This document shows positions 44,057-52,770 of a DNA stretch of 64,000 bases, one piece after another. Numbering within the stretch: the stretch's first letter is position 1; every line of letters starts with the position of its first letter. This stretch comes from Bradyrhizobium sp. B097 (GTDB taxonomy: Bacteria; Pseudomonadota; Alphaproteobacteria; Rhizobiales; Xanthobacteraceae): contig NZ_CP152412.1 in the NCBI RefSeq assembly GCF_038957035.1, positions 3,716,501 to 3,780,500 of the forward strand, read 5' to 3'. The position numbers were made by a program, and so were the translations under genes. A model generated the notes under the pieces. That model had not been told where the DNA came from. It searched no databases and was given only the letters and a program-made list of their open reading frames with translations.

Positions 44057-44890
44057 ATGGCTGTCGCGCTCGTACTGCTCCTGGTTGCAGTCGCCTCGGT
44101 GCTGTTTCACATCTACAGCCCGTGGTGGTGGACGCCGATCGCCTCAAACTGGCGCTACATCGACGACACGATCAACCTGACGTTCTGGATCACCGGTGCG
44201 GTTTTCTGCGCGGTCATCGCGTTCATGGCCTATTGCGTGTTCCGCTTCCACCACAAGGAGGGACGGCGGGCCGCCTACAATCCCGAAAACAAGAAGCTCG
44301 AATGGTGGCTCAGCATCGTGACGGCAGTCGGCGTCGCCGCCATGTTGGCGCCCGGCCTGGTGGTCTGGCACCAGTTCGTCACCGTTCCCGACGACGCCAC
44401 CGACGTCGAGGTCGTTGGACAACAGTGGATGTGGAGTTATCGGCTTCCCGGAAAAGACGGCCGGCTCGGCACGTCAGATGCGCGCCTGATCAGTCCCGAC
44501 AATCCTCTGGGGTTGAATCCCAACGATCCGAACGGACAGGACGACATTGTCGTTCAAAGCGACGATCTGCATCTGCCGGTTGGGAAGCCGGTGAAGGTGC
44601 TGCTCCGCTCAATCGACGTTCTGCATGATTTCTACGTGCCCGAGTTCCGGGCCAAGATGGACATGATACCGGGCTCGGTGACCTATTACTGGTTCACGCC
44701 CACCCGCACCGGAACATTCGACGTCCTCTGTGCGGAGCTGTGCGGTACCGCGCACGCGCAGATGCGGAGCAGGGTCGTCGTGCAGGAAGCGAAGGAATAT
44801 CACGCGTGGCTCGACAAGCAGCGGACGTTTGCGGAGTTGTCAGGCCAGCACGACGTCGCGAAGGCCGCGTACAAGACTGGAAGCGAATGA
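44057..44890 (+). CDS. coxM: aa3-type cytochrome c oxidase subunit II, CoxM-like
   Basis: This 277-residue protein has two membrane helices (about 44-64 and 84-106) and a CuA domain: H190 (LHDFYVPEF), C225, E227, C229, H233 and M236 (CAELCGTAHAQM). The aromatic stretch GQQWMWSY is intact. There is no haem c domain. Gene order and lengths match the B. japonicum coxMNOP operon (subunits II, I, III, III), so the symbol is by synteny. A ribosome site AAGGAGG precedes the ATG. Confidence 0.9.
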   Translation: MAVALVLLLVAVASVLFHIYSPWWWTPIASNWRYIDDTINLTFWITGAVFCAVIAFMAYCVFRFHHKEGRRAAYNPENKKLEWWLSIVTAVGVAAMLAPGLVVWHQFVTVPDDATDVEVVGQQWMWSYRLPGKDGRLGTSDARLISPDNPLGLNPNDPNGQDDIVVQSDDLHLPVGKPVKVLLRSIDVLHDFYVPEFRAKMDMIPGSVTYYWFTPTRTGTFDVLCAELCGTAHAQMRSRVVVQEAKEYHAWLDKQRTFAELSGQHDVAKAAYKTGSE

Positions 44891-44961
44891 ACATGCCGAC
44901 GAGGATCAGCCGGATATGAGGTGAACTCGTCGCTGAGCGGAAGACCAAGGAGGCTATTCCG

Positions 44962-46737
44962 ATGGTCGATATCCCGTTTGATGAGGTCGCAGGCATCCCG
45001 CCCGCCGAAGTAGGTGAGGTCGAGCTCTATCACCCGCACAGCTGGTGGACGAGATACGTCTTTTCGCAAGACGCCAAGGTTATCGCCGTCCAGTACTCGA
45101 TCACGGCGATGTCGATCGGAATGGTTGCGCTGGTGCTGTCGTGGATGATGCGGCTGCAACTGGGATTTCCCGGCACATTCTCCTTCATCGATGCCAATCA
45201 GTACCTTCAGTTCATCACCATGCACGGCATGATCATGGTGATCTACCTGCTCACGGCGTTGTTTCTCGGCGGCTTCGGCAACTACCTCATCCCGCTGATG
45301 GTCGGCGCGCGGGACATGGTCTTCCCCTATGTGAACATGCTGAGCTACTGGGTCTACCTGCTCGCCGTGCTGGTGCTGGTCGCGACGTTCTTCGTGCCCG
45401 GCGGGCCGACCGGCGCAGGCTGGACGCTTTATCCACCCCAGGCGATTCTCTCCGGTACCCCCGGGCAAGATTGGGGCATCGTTCTCATGCTGGCCTCGCT
45501 GATCCTGTTCATCATCGGCTTCACGATGGGCGGGCTCAATTATGTGGTGACGGTGCTGCAGGCCCGCACGCGCGGCATGACGCTGATGCGGATGCCCCTT
45601 ACGGTGTGGGGCATCTTCACGGCCACCGTGATGGCGCTGTTGGCCTTCCCGGCGCTGTTCGTCGCCTCGGTGATGTTGCTGCTGGACCGCCTCCTCGGAA
45701 CCAGCTTCTTCATGCCGACGCTGGTCGAGATGGGCCAGCTGACGAAGTACGGCGGCGGCAGCCCGATCCTGTTCCAGCATTTGTTCTGGTTCTTCGGCCA
45801 CCCCGAAGTCTACATCGTCGCCTTGCCGGCCTTCGGCATCATTTCCGATCTGATCAGCGTCCACGCGCGAAAGAACATCTTCGGCTATCGCATGATGGTT
45901 TGGGCGATCGTGGCAATCGGTGCGCTCAGCTTCGTCGTATGGGCGCACCACATGTATGTGAGCGGCATGAACCCGTATTTCGGGTTCTTCTTCGCCACCA
46001 CGACACTCATCATCGCCATCCCGACTGCGATCAAGGTCTACAACTGGGTGCTGACGCTGTGGCGCGGCGACATCCATCTCACGGTGCCGATGCTGTTCGC
46101 GCTCGCGTTCATCATCACGTTCGTGAACGGCGGCCTGACCGGACTGTTTCTCGGTAACGTGGTTGTGGACGTTCCGCTGTCGGACACGATGTTCGTCGTC
46201 GCACACTTCCACATGGTGATGGGTATCGCGCCGATCATGGCCGTGTTTGGCGGGATCTATCACTGGTATCCGAAAGTCACCGGACGCATGCTCAATGAGG
46301 CGCTTGGACGCTTCCATTTCTGGGTGACGTTCATCGGGGCTTATGCAGTCTTCTTCCCGATGCACTATCTGGGCCTGCTCGGGATGCCCCGCCGCTATCA
46401 CGACATCGGCGAGACAACCTTCGTCCCGGCATCCGCGCATGACCTCAATGCGTTCATGAGCGTGGCGGCGCTGATTGTCGGCTTCGCCCAGCTTGTCTTC
46501 CTGTTCAATATCATCTGGAGCCTGTTCAAGGGAAAAGAGGCTGGCAGCAACCCCTGGGGAGCCGCTTCGCTGGAGTGGCAGACACCGGAAACCCCGCCTG
46601 GACATGGCAACTGGGGCAAGGACCTCCCGATCGTCTATCGCTGGGCCTACGATTACAGCGTGCCGGGCGTTGCCGGGGATTTTGTGCCGCAGAATGAACC
46701 GCCGGCCGGATTGGCGACGCAGGGGGCCCATCCGTGA
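44962..46737 (+). CDS. coxN: aa3-type cytochrome c oxidase subunit I, CoxN-like
   Basis: This 591-residue subunit binds haem a, haem a3 and CuB. MHGMIMV carries the low-spin haem His, FFGHPEVYIVALPAFG the CuB His-Tyr pair and D-channel Glu, WAHHMY the two other CuB His, and VVAHFHMVMG the haem a and a3 His. IPTAIKVYNW contains the K-channel Lys. It belongs to the A family with a normal proton-pump set. AGGAGG lies before ATG 44962. In B. japonicum the coxMNOP oxidase is an alternative aerobic terminal oxidase. Confidence 0.94.
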   Translation: MVDIPFDEVAGIPPAEVGEVELYHPHSWWTRYVFSQDAKVIAVQYSITAMSIGMVALVLSWMMRLQLGFPGTFSFIDANQYLQFITMHGMIMVIYLLTALFLGGFGNYLIPLMVGARDMVFPYVNMLSYWVYLLAVLVLVATFFVPGGPTGAGWTLYPPQAILSGTPGQDWGIVLMLASLILFIIGFTMGGLNYVVTVLQARTRGMTLMRMPLTVWGIFTATVMALLAFPALFVASVMLLLDRLLGTSFFMPTLVEMGQLTKYGGGSPILFQHLFWFFGHPEVYIVALPAFGIISDLISVHARKNIFGYRMMVWAIVAIGALSFVVWAHHMYVSGMNPYFGFFFATTTLIIAIPTAIKVYNWVLTLWRGDIHLTVPMLFALAFIITFVNGGLTGLFLGNVVVDVPLSDTMFVVAHFHMVMGIAPIMAVFGGIYHWYPKVTGRMLNEALGRFHFWVTFIGAYAVFFPMHYLGLLGMPRRYHDIGETTFVPASAHDLNAFMSVAALIVGFAQLVFLFNIIWSLFKGKEAGSNPWGAASLEWQTPETPPGHGNWGKDLPIVYRWAYDYSVPGVAGDFVPQNEPPAGLATQGAHP

Positions 46738-47438
46738 GTGCCATCATCCTGTTCACTGTTACAATCGCAGCGATCGCGGGATGGTGGCTCTCGCAGCAAC
46801 GGTTGGCGGCCAAGCCATGGCTCGAGCAAGGAGTGGACGTCGATCTTCGCGGTGAGCGCGGTTCGTCCGTGCCGACGGCGAAGATCGGACTGGGCGTGTT
46901 TCTCGCGGTCGTCGGCTCGTTGTTCGCGCTCCTGATCAGTGCTTACTCGATGCGCAACAGCATGGTGGACTGGCGGGAGCTGCCCCTGCCCAGGCTGTTG
47001 TGGTTCAATACCGGCGTCCTGGTCATCAGCAGCGTGGCGCTGCAATGGGCGTACATGGCCGCGCGACGCGACGACATTGATGGCCTGATCGTCGGCCTGC
47101 TGATCGGCGGAGCATCCGCCGTGACCTTTTTGGCCGGGCAGCTACTGGTCTGGCAGCAGCTGAAGGCCGCCGGCTATTTCGTGGCGTCCAATCCGGTCAA
47201 TTCCTTCTTCTACCTGATCACTGCGGTGCACGGACTGCATCTGATGGGCGGTCTGGTGGCGCTCGGCAGGACGACCGCCAAAGTGTGGCGTGGCGCGCCC
47301 ATGATGCAGATGCGGCTGAGCGTGGAGCTCTGCGCCATCTATTGGCATTTCCTGTTGCTGGTCTGGCTGATCTTGCTCGGTCTGCTGACGGGCTGGACCG
47401 ACAATCTGGTCGACATCTGTCGCCAGTTGCTCACCTAG
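46734..47438 (+). CDS. coxO: Cytochrome c oxidase subunit III-like, CoxO-like
   Basis: This 234-residue protein has about seven membrane helices. LKAAGYFVASNPVNSFFYLITAVHGLHLMGGLVALG and the end CAIYWHFLLLVWLILLGLL match the C-terminal part of subunit III. The GTG start at 46734 overlaps the coxN stop (GTGA), so translation is coupled. With coxP it forms a pair of subunit III-like proteins, as in coxMNOP. Confidence 0.88.
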   Translation: MSAIILFTVTIAAIAGWWLSQQRLAAKPWLEQGVDVDLRGERGSSVPTAKIGLGVFLAVVGSLFALLISAYSMRNSMVDWRELPLPRLLWFNTGVLVISSVALQWAYMAARRDDIDGLIVGLLIGGASAVTFLAGQLLVWQQLKAAGYFVASNPVNSFFYLITAVHGLHLMGGLVALGRTTAKVWRGAPMMQMRLSVELCAIYWHFLLLVWLILLGLLTGWTDNLVDICRQLLT

Positions 47439-47453
47439 CGAGGGCGGGAAGCG

Positions 47454-48176
47454 ATGACGGAAACCACACTTGCACCCCCCCAGACGTCGCCCGGAACGAT
47501 ACCCGGATTGCGCGGCATCGCCGCCGACTGGGCCTCGGACCAGCGTGCCTTCAAGCACGTGTCCTGGGGCAAGGCAATGATGTGGATCTTCCTTCTGAGC
47601 GACACCTTCATCTTCAGCTGCTTCCTGCTGTCGTACATGACGGCGCGAATGTCGACGACCGTGCCGTGGCCCAATCCCAGCGAAGTCTTCGCGCTCAATC
47701 TCGGCGGCAAGCACATCCCGCTCATCCTGATCGCGATCATGACTTTCATCCTGATCAGCAGCAGCGGGACGATGGCGATGGCCGTCAACTTCGGTTATCG
47801 CCGGGATCGCGCCAAAACGGCAGCCTTGATGCTGGCCACTGCGGCATTTGGCGCGACGTTCGTCGGAATGCAGGCCTTCGAATGGACCAAGCTGATCATG
47901 GAGGGCGTGCGGCCGTGGGGCAATCCATGGGGCGCGCCGCAATTTGGCGCCTGCTTCTTCATGATCACCGGCTTCCACGGCACCCACGTGACCATCGGTG
48001 TGATCTTCCTGATCGCCGTCGCGCGAAAGGTTTGGCGGGGAGACTTCGACGTCGAGCGGCGTGGCTTCTTCACGAGCCGGAGGGGGTATTACGAGATCGT
48101 CGAGATCATGGGCCTGTACTGGCACTTCGTCGATCTGGTGTGGGTGTTCATCTTTGCCTTTTTCTATCTCTGGTGA
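47454..48176 (+). CDS. coxP: Cytochrome c oxidase subunit III, CoxP-like
   Basis: This 240-residue subunit III has MMWIFLLSDTFIFSCFLLSYM, AFEWTKLIMEGVRPW, CFFMITGFHGTHVTIGVIFL and GLYWHFVDLVWVFIFAFFYLW, all typical of the family (the Glu in the first helices and the HGxH motif). It follows coxO by 15 bases. Having two subunit III genes is the hallmark of this oxidase type. Confidence 0.92.
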   Translation: MTETTLAPPQTSPGTIPGLRGIAADWASDQRAFKHVSWGKAMMWIFLLSDTFIFSCFLLSYMTARMSTTVPWPNPSEVFALNLGGKHIPLILIAIMTFILISSSGTMAMAVNFGYRRDRAKTAALMLATAAFGATFVGMQAFEWTKLIMEGVRPWGNPWGAPQFGACFFMITGFHGTHVTIGVIFLIAVARKVWRGDFDVERRGFFTSRRGYYEIVEIMGLYWHFVDLVWVFIFAFFYLW

Positions 48177-48185
48177 GGTTGGCGC

Positions 48186-48593
48186 ATGACAAACGCAGCG
48201 GTACATGTGGAAGGGCAGGCAACACAACATGGGCTGCACGCGTATGTGCACGACGCAGTCGCATCAGGAGCCACGCACGCCAAGGGCCAGCAGCATCCGA
48301 TCAAGCTCTATCTCGTGGTCTGGGGATGGCTGTTCGTGCTCAGCACCTGCTCGTACCTCGTCGACTTCTTCGGCATCCATGGCCATCTCCGCTGGTCACT
48401 GATCCTGCTGTTCATGGTGCTGAAGGCCGGCCTGATCGTTGCCGTGTTCATGCACATGGCCTGGGAGCGGTTGGCGTTGGCCTACGCCATCCTGTTGCCG
48501 CCGGTGCTCGTGCTGGTCTTTGTAGCGATCATGATGTTCGAATCCGACTATACGCATCTGCTTCGGGTCATGTTTTTCGCGCCGGCGAGCTAG
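48186..48593 (+). CDS. Cytochrome c oxidase subunit IV-like protein
   Basis: This 135-residue protein has a His/Ala-rich soluble start and three membrane helices (LYLVVWGWLFVLSTCSYLVDFF, WSLILLFMVLKAGLIVAVFMHMAWERL, AYAILLPPVLVLVFVAIMMF). KAGLIVAVFMHM is the usual signature of the CyoD/CtaF-type prokaryotic subunit IV. It begins 9 bases after coxP, so it belongs to the same operon. Confidence 0.85.
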   Translation: MTNAAVHVEGQATQHGLHAYVHDAVASGATHAKGQQHPIKLYLVVWGWLFVLSTCSYLVDFFGIHGHLRWSLILLFMVLKAGLIVAVFMHMAWERLALAYAILLPPVLVLVFVAIMMFESDYTHLLRVMFFAPAS

Positions 48594-48693
48594 AGGCAGG
48601 ACGGCTGCGAGCTCGCCACGTCATCTGGGAGTCTGCGAAGAAGGCCTTCAACCGACGGCCTTTTGAGTATCGAACTGACGAGGAATCAATCTC

Positions 48694-49602
48694 GTGCAAA
48701 TCAATCGTTCAATTCTTCGCCGGAGCTATACCAACATCGGAGACTACGTCGCACTGACGAAACCGCGCGTCATGTCGCTGGTCGTCTTCACCGCACTGGT
48801 CGGTCTTATGGTCGCACCAGGCGGCATCGATCCCGTGACCGGCGTCGTTGCTCTTGCTTGCATAGCTGCGGGAGCTGGCGCCGCAGGTGCGCTCAATATG
48901 TGGTACGATGCCGACATCGATGCGGTGATGGCGCGGACCGCCATCCGTCCAATTCCCGGCGGTCGTGTATCGCGCCCGGAAGCGTTGGTTTTCGGATTGA
49001 TGCTCGGAACGTGCGCCGTCCTGGCCCTCGGCACTTTGCTGAACATGGCCGCTGCTGCACTCCTTGCTTTCACGATTTTCTTCTACGTCGTCGTCTACAC
49101 GATCTGGCTCAAACGCCGAACACCGCAAAATATCGTCATTGGCGGTGCCGCTGGCGCACTCCCTCCGGTGATCGGCTGGGTCGCGGTCACAGGAAGCGTC
49201 GGGCTCGAGCCGCTCATCCTGTTCCTGATCATCTTCCTTTGGACGCCACCCCACTTCTGGGCATTGTCGCTCAATCTTGCTGGAGAATATGCCCGCGCCG
49301 GTGTGCCGATGTTGCCGGTCGTCGCCGGCAAGACCGAAACAAAGCGCCAGATTCTTCTCTATAGCGCGCTTTTGGTTCCGATCTCGCTGCTACCCTATGC
49401 ACTGGGATTCGCGGGGGGCATCTATGGCGCGGCCGCGGCGATGCTGGGAGCGATCATGATCTTTCTCGCATGGCAAGTACGTCGGAGCCACGACAAGGAA
49501 AGGCGGCCTGCTCGTCGCCTGTTTGTGTTTTCGATGCTCTATCTGGTGCTTCTTTTTGGTGTGCTGCTGATGAATGCTGCACCCTACGCCCAGACCTACT
49601 AA
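48694..49602 (+). CDS. ctaB: Protoheme IX farnesyltransferase (haem O synthase)
   Basis: This 302-residue UbiA-family enzyme adds farnesyl to haem b to make haem O, the precursor of haem [23 protein letters not shown] contains the NxxxDxxxD prenyl-diphosphate site, and [17 protein letters not shown] is the second signature. Eight or nine helices are present. It follows the coxMNOP cluster by 100 bases, and a haem-A-containing oxidase needs it. The GTG start at 48694 follows GAGGA. Confidence 0.95.
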   Translation: MQINRSILRRSYTNIGDYVALTKPRVMSLVVFTALVGLMVAPGGIDPVTGVVALACIAAGAGAAGALNMWYDADIDAVMARTAIRPIPGGRVSRPEALVFGLMLGTCAVLALGTLLNMAAAALLAFTIFFYVVVYTIWLKRRTPQNIVIGGAAGALPPVIGWVAVTGSVGLEPLILFLIIFLWTPPHFWALSLNLAGEYARAGVPMLPVVAGKTETKRQILLYSALLVPISLLPYALGFAGGIYGAAAAMLGAIMIFLAWQVRRSHDKERRPARRLFVFSMLYLVLLFGVLLMNAAPYAQTY

Positions 49603-49735
49603 CGCGACGCATTCGAAGCGTCAGCCGCAGGACTTACTTCGTGCTGTCCCCGGCGAGACCGGGCCTGCCTAGCCGATCAACCGAAACATCTTCGCCGCGG
49701 GGCGTGCGCCGCCGGGCAAATCAGTGGCAGGGGGC

Positions 49736-49954
49736 TCAGGCTGGCCCTGGTCCGCCACAGCATGCGCCGCGCGTCTGCACCGGAGGGCAGGGGACCGTCC
49801 CGTATGAGCAGAACACGCAGCAATCGCCGGCAAGCGGCTTGAGGCGGGTGCCGCAGCCGCGGCAGTCGTAGAAGAACTGGCAGGCATCGGTCGGCATGGT
49901 TTCGGTCGCGGCGAATCCGCAGGCCGGACAGGTCAGGGTCGAGACGAGTTGCAT
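49736..49954 (-). CDS. Cys-rich small protein (GDCCVFCSYGTVPCPP family)
   Basis: This 72-residue protein has 11 Cys (9, 12, 25, 31, 34, 45, 46, 49, 56, 65, 66). The first CxxC and the C31/C34 pair look like a zinc ribbon; the second half GDCCVFCSYGTVPCPP is a phrase found in small proteins near mercury and copper resistance genes. It could bind Zn, Cu or Hg. It stands at the left edge of the copper/metal island. Confidence 0.75.
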   Translation of the reverse strand: MQLVSTLTCPACGFAATETMPTDACQFFYDCRGCGTRLKPLAGDCCVFCSYGTVPCPPVQTRGACCGGPGPA

Positions 49955-50154
49955 GGGCCGCGGGTCCGTTGGTTAGTCCCTCATGTCATTTCGGCGATTG
50001 CACAGGTCAAGGCCCCATCTGGCAGGATTGTGATCGGCGGTCGCCAAAGACGGGTCTATCCAGCCGGGATGAAGCCGCAAACAGTCGGGATGGTGTACGA
50101 ACTGAGCTGAACCCGTCGCGGCTTCGAAAATATTCGTGGTCCGGCCGATCGGGC

Positions 50155-50181
50155 TGTAACCAAACCGGTCGCCTGAGCGAA
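50155..50181 (+). promoter_or_regulatory. Candidate ECF sigma promoter of the sigma/nrsF operon
   Basis: TGTAACC (50155-50161), 16 bases, CGAA (50178-50181). The sigma gene starts 20 bases further on. The same layout recurs at 51431-51457. From memory it matches the promoter motif of Caulobacter SigF, which also pairs with NrsF. Confidence 0.65.
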
Positions 50182-50201
50182 CCAGACCATAGAAGCGCTG
50201 C

Positions 50202-50759
50202 ATGACGACCGCGGAAAACGAGCTCAAGCCACTGATGCTTGCCAGCCAGGATGGCGATGCGGCAGCCCACCGGGCATTGCTGGAGCGCCTGAGCCGGCAT
50301 TTGCGTGCCTACTACAAGAGCAAGCTTGCCAGGACCGGCCGCGGTGCGGCGGAGGCGGAGGATCTGGTGCAGGAAGCCGTGTTGGCAATTCACCTGCAGC
50401 GGCACACCTACGACCCGGCACAGCCACTGACGCCCTGGGTGCACGCGGTCGCGCGCTACAAGCTGATCGATTTCCTGCGTCGCACCCGGGCCTCGCGCGC
50501 CGACGTGCCGATCGATGAGGCCGACGACATCACAGCCCATGACGATCATATCGGCGCCGAGAGCAGCTTTGACCTCAGGCGATTGCTCAAGCAATTGCCG
50601 GCGAAGATGCAGTGCGCGATCGCGGCCGTAAAGCTCGACGGATTGAGCGTCGCCGAAGCGGCGCAGCGGTGCGACATGTCGGAATCCAGTGTCAAGGTCA
50701 GCATTCATCGCGGCCTGAAGTCCCTGGCCGCGTTGATCGCCGGGAGGACGAAGCCATGA
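50202..50759 (+). CDS. ECF RNA polymerase sigma factor, SigF/NrsF type
   Basis: This 185-residue sigma factor has region 2 (EAEDLVQEAVLAIHLQRHTYDPAQPLTPWVHAVARYKLIDFLRR) and region 4 (LPAKMQCAIAAVKLDGLSVAEAAQRCDMSESSVKVSIHRGLKSL). The closest type by partner is Caulobacter SigF, which responds to chromate, cadmium and copper. It is translationally coupled to the NrsF-like anti-sigma gene (ATGA). It is probably held at the membrane by that protein and autoregulated through the 50155 promoter. Confidence 0.9.
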   Translation: MTTAENELKPLMLASQDGDAAAHRALLERLSRHLRAYYKSKLARTGRGAAEAEDLVQEAVLAIHLQRHTYDPAQPLTPWVHAVARYKLIDFLRRTRASRADVPIDEADDITAHDDHIGAESSFDLRRLLKQLPAKMQCAIAAVKLDGLSVAEAAQRCDMSESSVKVSIHRGLKSLAALIAGRTKP

Positions 50760-51397
50760 AGACCGATGAACTCATCGCGGCTCTCAGCAACAATGTCGAG
50801 CCGGTCGATCGGCGGCTGGTCGGCCGGACCGTCGCTATCGCGCTCGGGCTGGCGCTGGTTGCCGCACTTGGCCTCGTGCTTGCCGGGCTCGGCGTCCGCG
50901 CCGACCTGACCACGCCGCGCGCGGTGACCTTCCTCTTTCTGAAGCTCGCATTCGCGCTGGCGACCGTCGGCGCGGCGGCGGTCTATCTGACCCGGCTGGC
51001 GCGGCCGGGCGGCGAGCGAAAGATCTCGCTTGGACTTGCCGCACTCCCGTTCGGGGCGATCATGCTGCTTGCCGCCATCAGCCTCGGACAGGCGCCCAGC
51101 TCCCACTGGGACAGGATGGTCATGGGAGACCAATGGCTCGAATGCCTGATCTCCGTTCCGATCATCGCGATCGTGCCGTTTGCCGTGGTGATCTGGGCAG
51201 TCAGAAAGGCGGCGCCGACCAACCTGGTGCAGGCGGGGGCATTCGCCGGCCTTGTCGCAGGTGGTGTGAGCGCCGTCGGCTATGCACTCCACTGCACCGA
51301 CGACTCGTTGCCCTTTGTCGCGCTGTGGTACGGCGGCACGATCGTGCTGTGCACACTCGCAGGCGCGGCATTGGGACCGCGATTGCTGCGTTGGTGA
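50756..51397 (+). CDS. nrsF: NrsF (DUF1109) anti-sigma factor
   Basis: This 213-residue protein has a short cytoplasmic start (MKTDELIAALSNNVEPVDRR) and six membrane helices. Cys130 (DQWLECLIS) and Cys180 (ALHCTDDS) fall at the places of the two conserved Cys of NrsF, which in Caulobacter (C131 and C181) are needed to sense metal. Arg/Trp features such as RKISLGLAALPFG fit the family. Its ATG overlaps the sigma stop. It likely holds the ECF factor until metal or oxidant binds. Confidence 0.88.
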   Translation: MKTDELIAALSNNVEPVDRRLVGRTVAIALGLALVAALGLVLAGLGVRADLTTPRAVTFLFLKLAFALATVGAAAVYLTRLARPGGERKISLGLAALPFGAIMLLAAISLGQAPSSHWDRMVMGDQWLECLISVPIIAIVPFAVVIWAVRKAAPTNLVQAGAFAGLVAGGVSAVGYALHCTDDSLPFVALWYGGTIVLCTLAGAALGPRLLRW

Positions 51398-51430
51398 AAG
51401 CAGATCAGATCTTTCACGTCAGCGTGAGCG

Positions 51431-51457
51431 TGTAACGGGGGAAACGTCGGCTCCGAA
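51431..51457 (+). promoter_or_regulatory. Second candidate ECF sigma promoter
   Basis: TGTAACG (51431-51437), exactly 16 bases, CGAA (51454-51457). It has the same elements and spacing as 50155-50181. It lies just before the small exported protein gene, which would then be in the same regulon. Confidence 0.65.
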
Positions 51458-51510
51458 CTCATGATCAGAAGCGCAAATCAATGCGCTTCAGGACAATGAT
51501 GGAGCCGATG

Positions 51511-51786
51511 ATGTCGATCAACAAATGCCTTCTTGCCTTCTCAATCCTCGCGCCGCTGGTGGTGGCGTCGGCAACCGCGCAAGCGGGCCTGACTGCCTCC
51601 GACAGGAGATACTTGCCCAACGAGGCCTCAGAAACCGCACCGGCGGGTACGGTTGCCGCGCAACGCGACCCGATGTCTGCATTCGGCTACGATCAGGGAG
51701 CGGCGGCCTTGCAGCCGGCAAGTGCCCCGGAGGGTACCCGGACGCAGTGGCGCTATCACGGCGGCCCGAAATCTCCATATCAATAG
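51511..51786 (+). CDS. Small exported protein, probable ECF regulon member
   Basis: This 91-residue protein has a signal peptide (CLLAFSILAPLVVASATAQA) and a mature part of about 60 residues rich in Ala, Pro, Gly and Tyr, with no Cys after the signal. The start could be any of several in-frame ATGs from 51481 to 51511; GGAG 6 bases before 51511 favours that one. It has its own copy of the ECF promoter motif. The function is unknown. Confidence 0.7.
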   Translation: MSINKCLLAFSILAPLVVASATAQAGLTASDRRYLPNEASETAPAGTVAAQRDPMSAFGYDQGAAALQPASAPEGTRTQWRYHGGPKSPYQ

Positions 51787-51901
51787 CCGCGCCATGCGGG
51801 GCGCCAGGCCGGGATGAACGATTAACCACCCAATCTCCCGCTGGTGCAGTTGTGAACAGGGTGACCTTTTCAGCACCCGTCCTTTGTGAGACTGTCGCGA
51901 C

Positions 51902-52261
51902 ATGAATGTTCGCCAATTGTTCAGATTGCTGCTCGCCGTCCTCGTGACGGCAGGCCTGACAATTGCGCCGCTGGCAACGCCCGCGGCGGCCGGATCTTCG
52001 TTGACCGGTATGAGCCAGATGGCGGACATGTCGGATATGGCGGCCGATATGCCGTGCTGCCCCGACAAGCAGAAGAGCGATGATTGCCGGGATTGTCCGC
52101 TGGTTGCGATCTGCATGTTGAAGGTCCTGCACGCAGGACCATCGACCGTCGGCCTCGCGGTGCGGCCGTCGACGCAGCTGCAATTGCATCCGCATGACGA
52201 TCTGGTCGCTGACGGGCTGGTCCGTCCGCCGCCCGACCATCCTCCTCGACATTTGGTCTGA
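51902..52261 (+). CDS. Exported Met/Cys-rich small protein, possible metal binding
   Basis: This 119-residue protein has a signal peptide (FRLLLAVLVTAGLTIAPLATPAAA), then a Met-rich stretch (GMSQMADMSDMAADM) leading into Cys residues (PCCPDKQKSDDCRDCPLVAICM). The arrangement recalls DUF2946-like proteins encoded with copper efflux systems. Periplasmic Cu(I) binding is plausible; it is not proven. It sits 101 bases before the FixH/YtkA-like gene of the Cus operon. Confidence 0.72.
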   Translation: MNVRQLFRLLLAVLVTAGLTIAPLATPAAAGSSLTGMSQMADMSDMAADMPCCPDKQKSDDCRDCPLVAICMLKVLHAGPSTVGLAVRPSTQLQLHPHDDLVADGLVRPPPDHPPRHLV

Positions 52262-52362
52262 CTGGCGCCGCAAGCGCCGGTTGCTGCCGCGCGACCTTCT
52301 GGCGCGTGGATGTCGCATGCCGCACAAGCGGCAGACTAAATCCAATCGAGGAATGAAACGAA

Positions 52363-52770
52363 ATGACGTCGTTCAATACGCCGCGTGCCGTAGCGGCCGC
52401 GCTCATCGGCCTGGCGCTGACAGGCACCGCCACTGTCGCGCTCGCCGACATCAAGGACTACGAATTCCAGCTCGTCGACCAGTCCGTCCAGGCCGGTCCG
52501 GACAAGGTTGTCACCGTCCGGCTCATGAACAGGAAGACCGGCAAGGCCGTGCCTGACGCCGTGATCTTCGCGACGCGGCTCGACATGGCGCCGGACGGCA
52601 TGCAGGAGATGGCCACCAAGGTCACACCGATGCCGGGGACCGAACCCGGCACCTATCGGTTCAAGGCGAACTTCGGCATGGCCGGGCGTTGGCAGCTGTC
52701 GCTCGGTGCGAAGGTGCAGGGCGAGACCGGCACGGTCGAAAGCAAGCTCGTCGTCACGGCCGGAAAATGA
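52363..52770 (+). CDS. FixH/YtkA-like exported protein
   Basis: This 135-residue protein has a signal peptide (AVAAALIGLALTGTATVALA) and one beta-sandwich domain: YEFQLVDQSVQAGPDKVVTVRLMNRKTGKAVPDAVI, then MAPDGMQEMATKVTPMP, with several Met residues. This matches the YtkA/FixH-like family found ahead of copper efflux genes. It is translationally coupled to cusB (ATGA) and may present periplasmic copper to the efflux complex. Confidence 0.85.
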   Translation: MTSFNTPRAVAAALIGLALTGTATVALADIKDYEFQLVDQSVQAGPDKVVTVRLMNRKTGKAVPDAVIFATRLDMAPDGMQEMATKVTPMPGTEPGTYRFKANFGMAGRWQLSLGAKVQGETGTVESKLVVTAGK

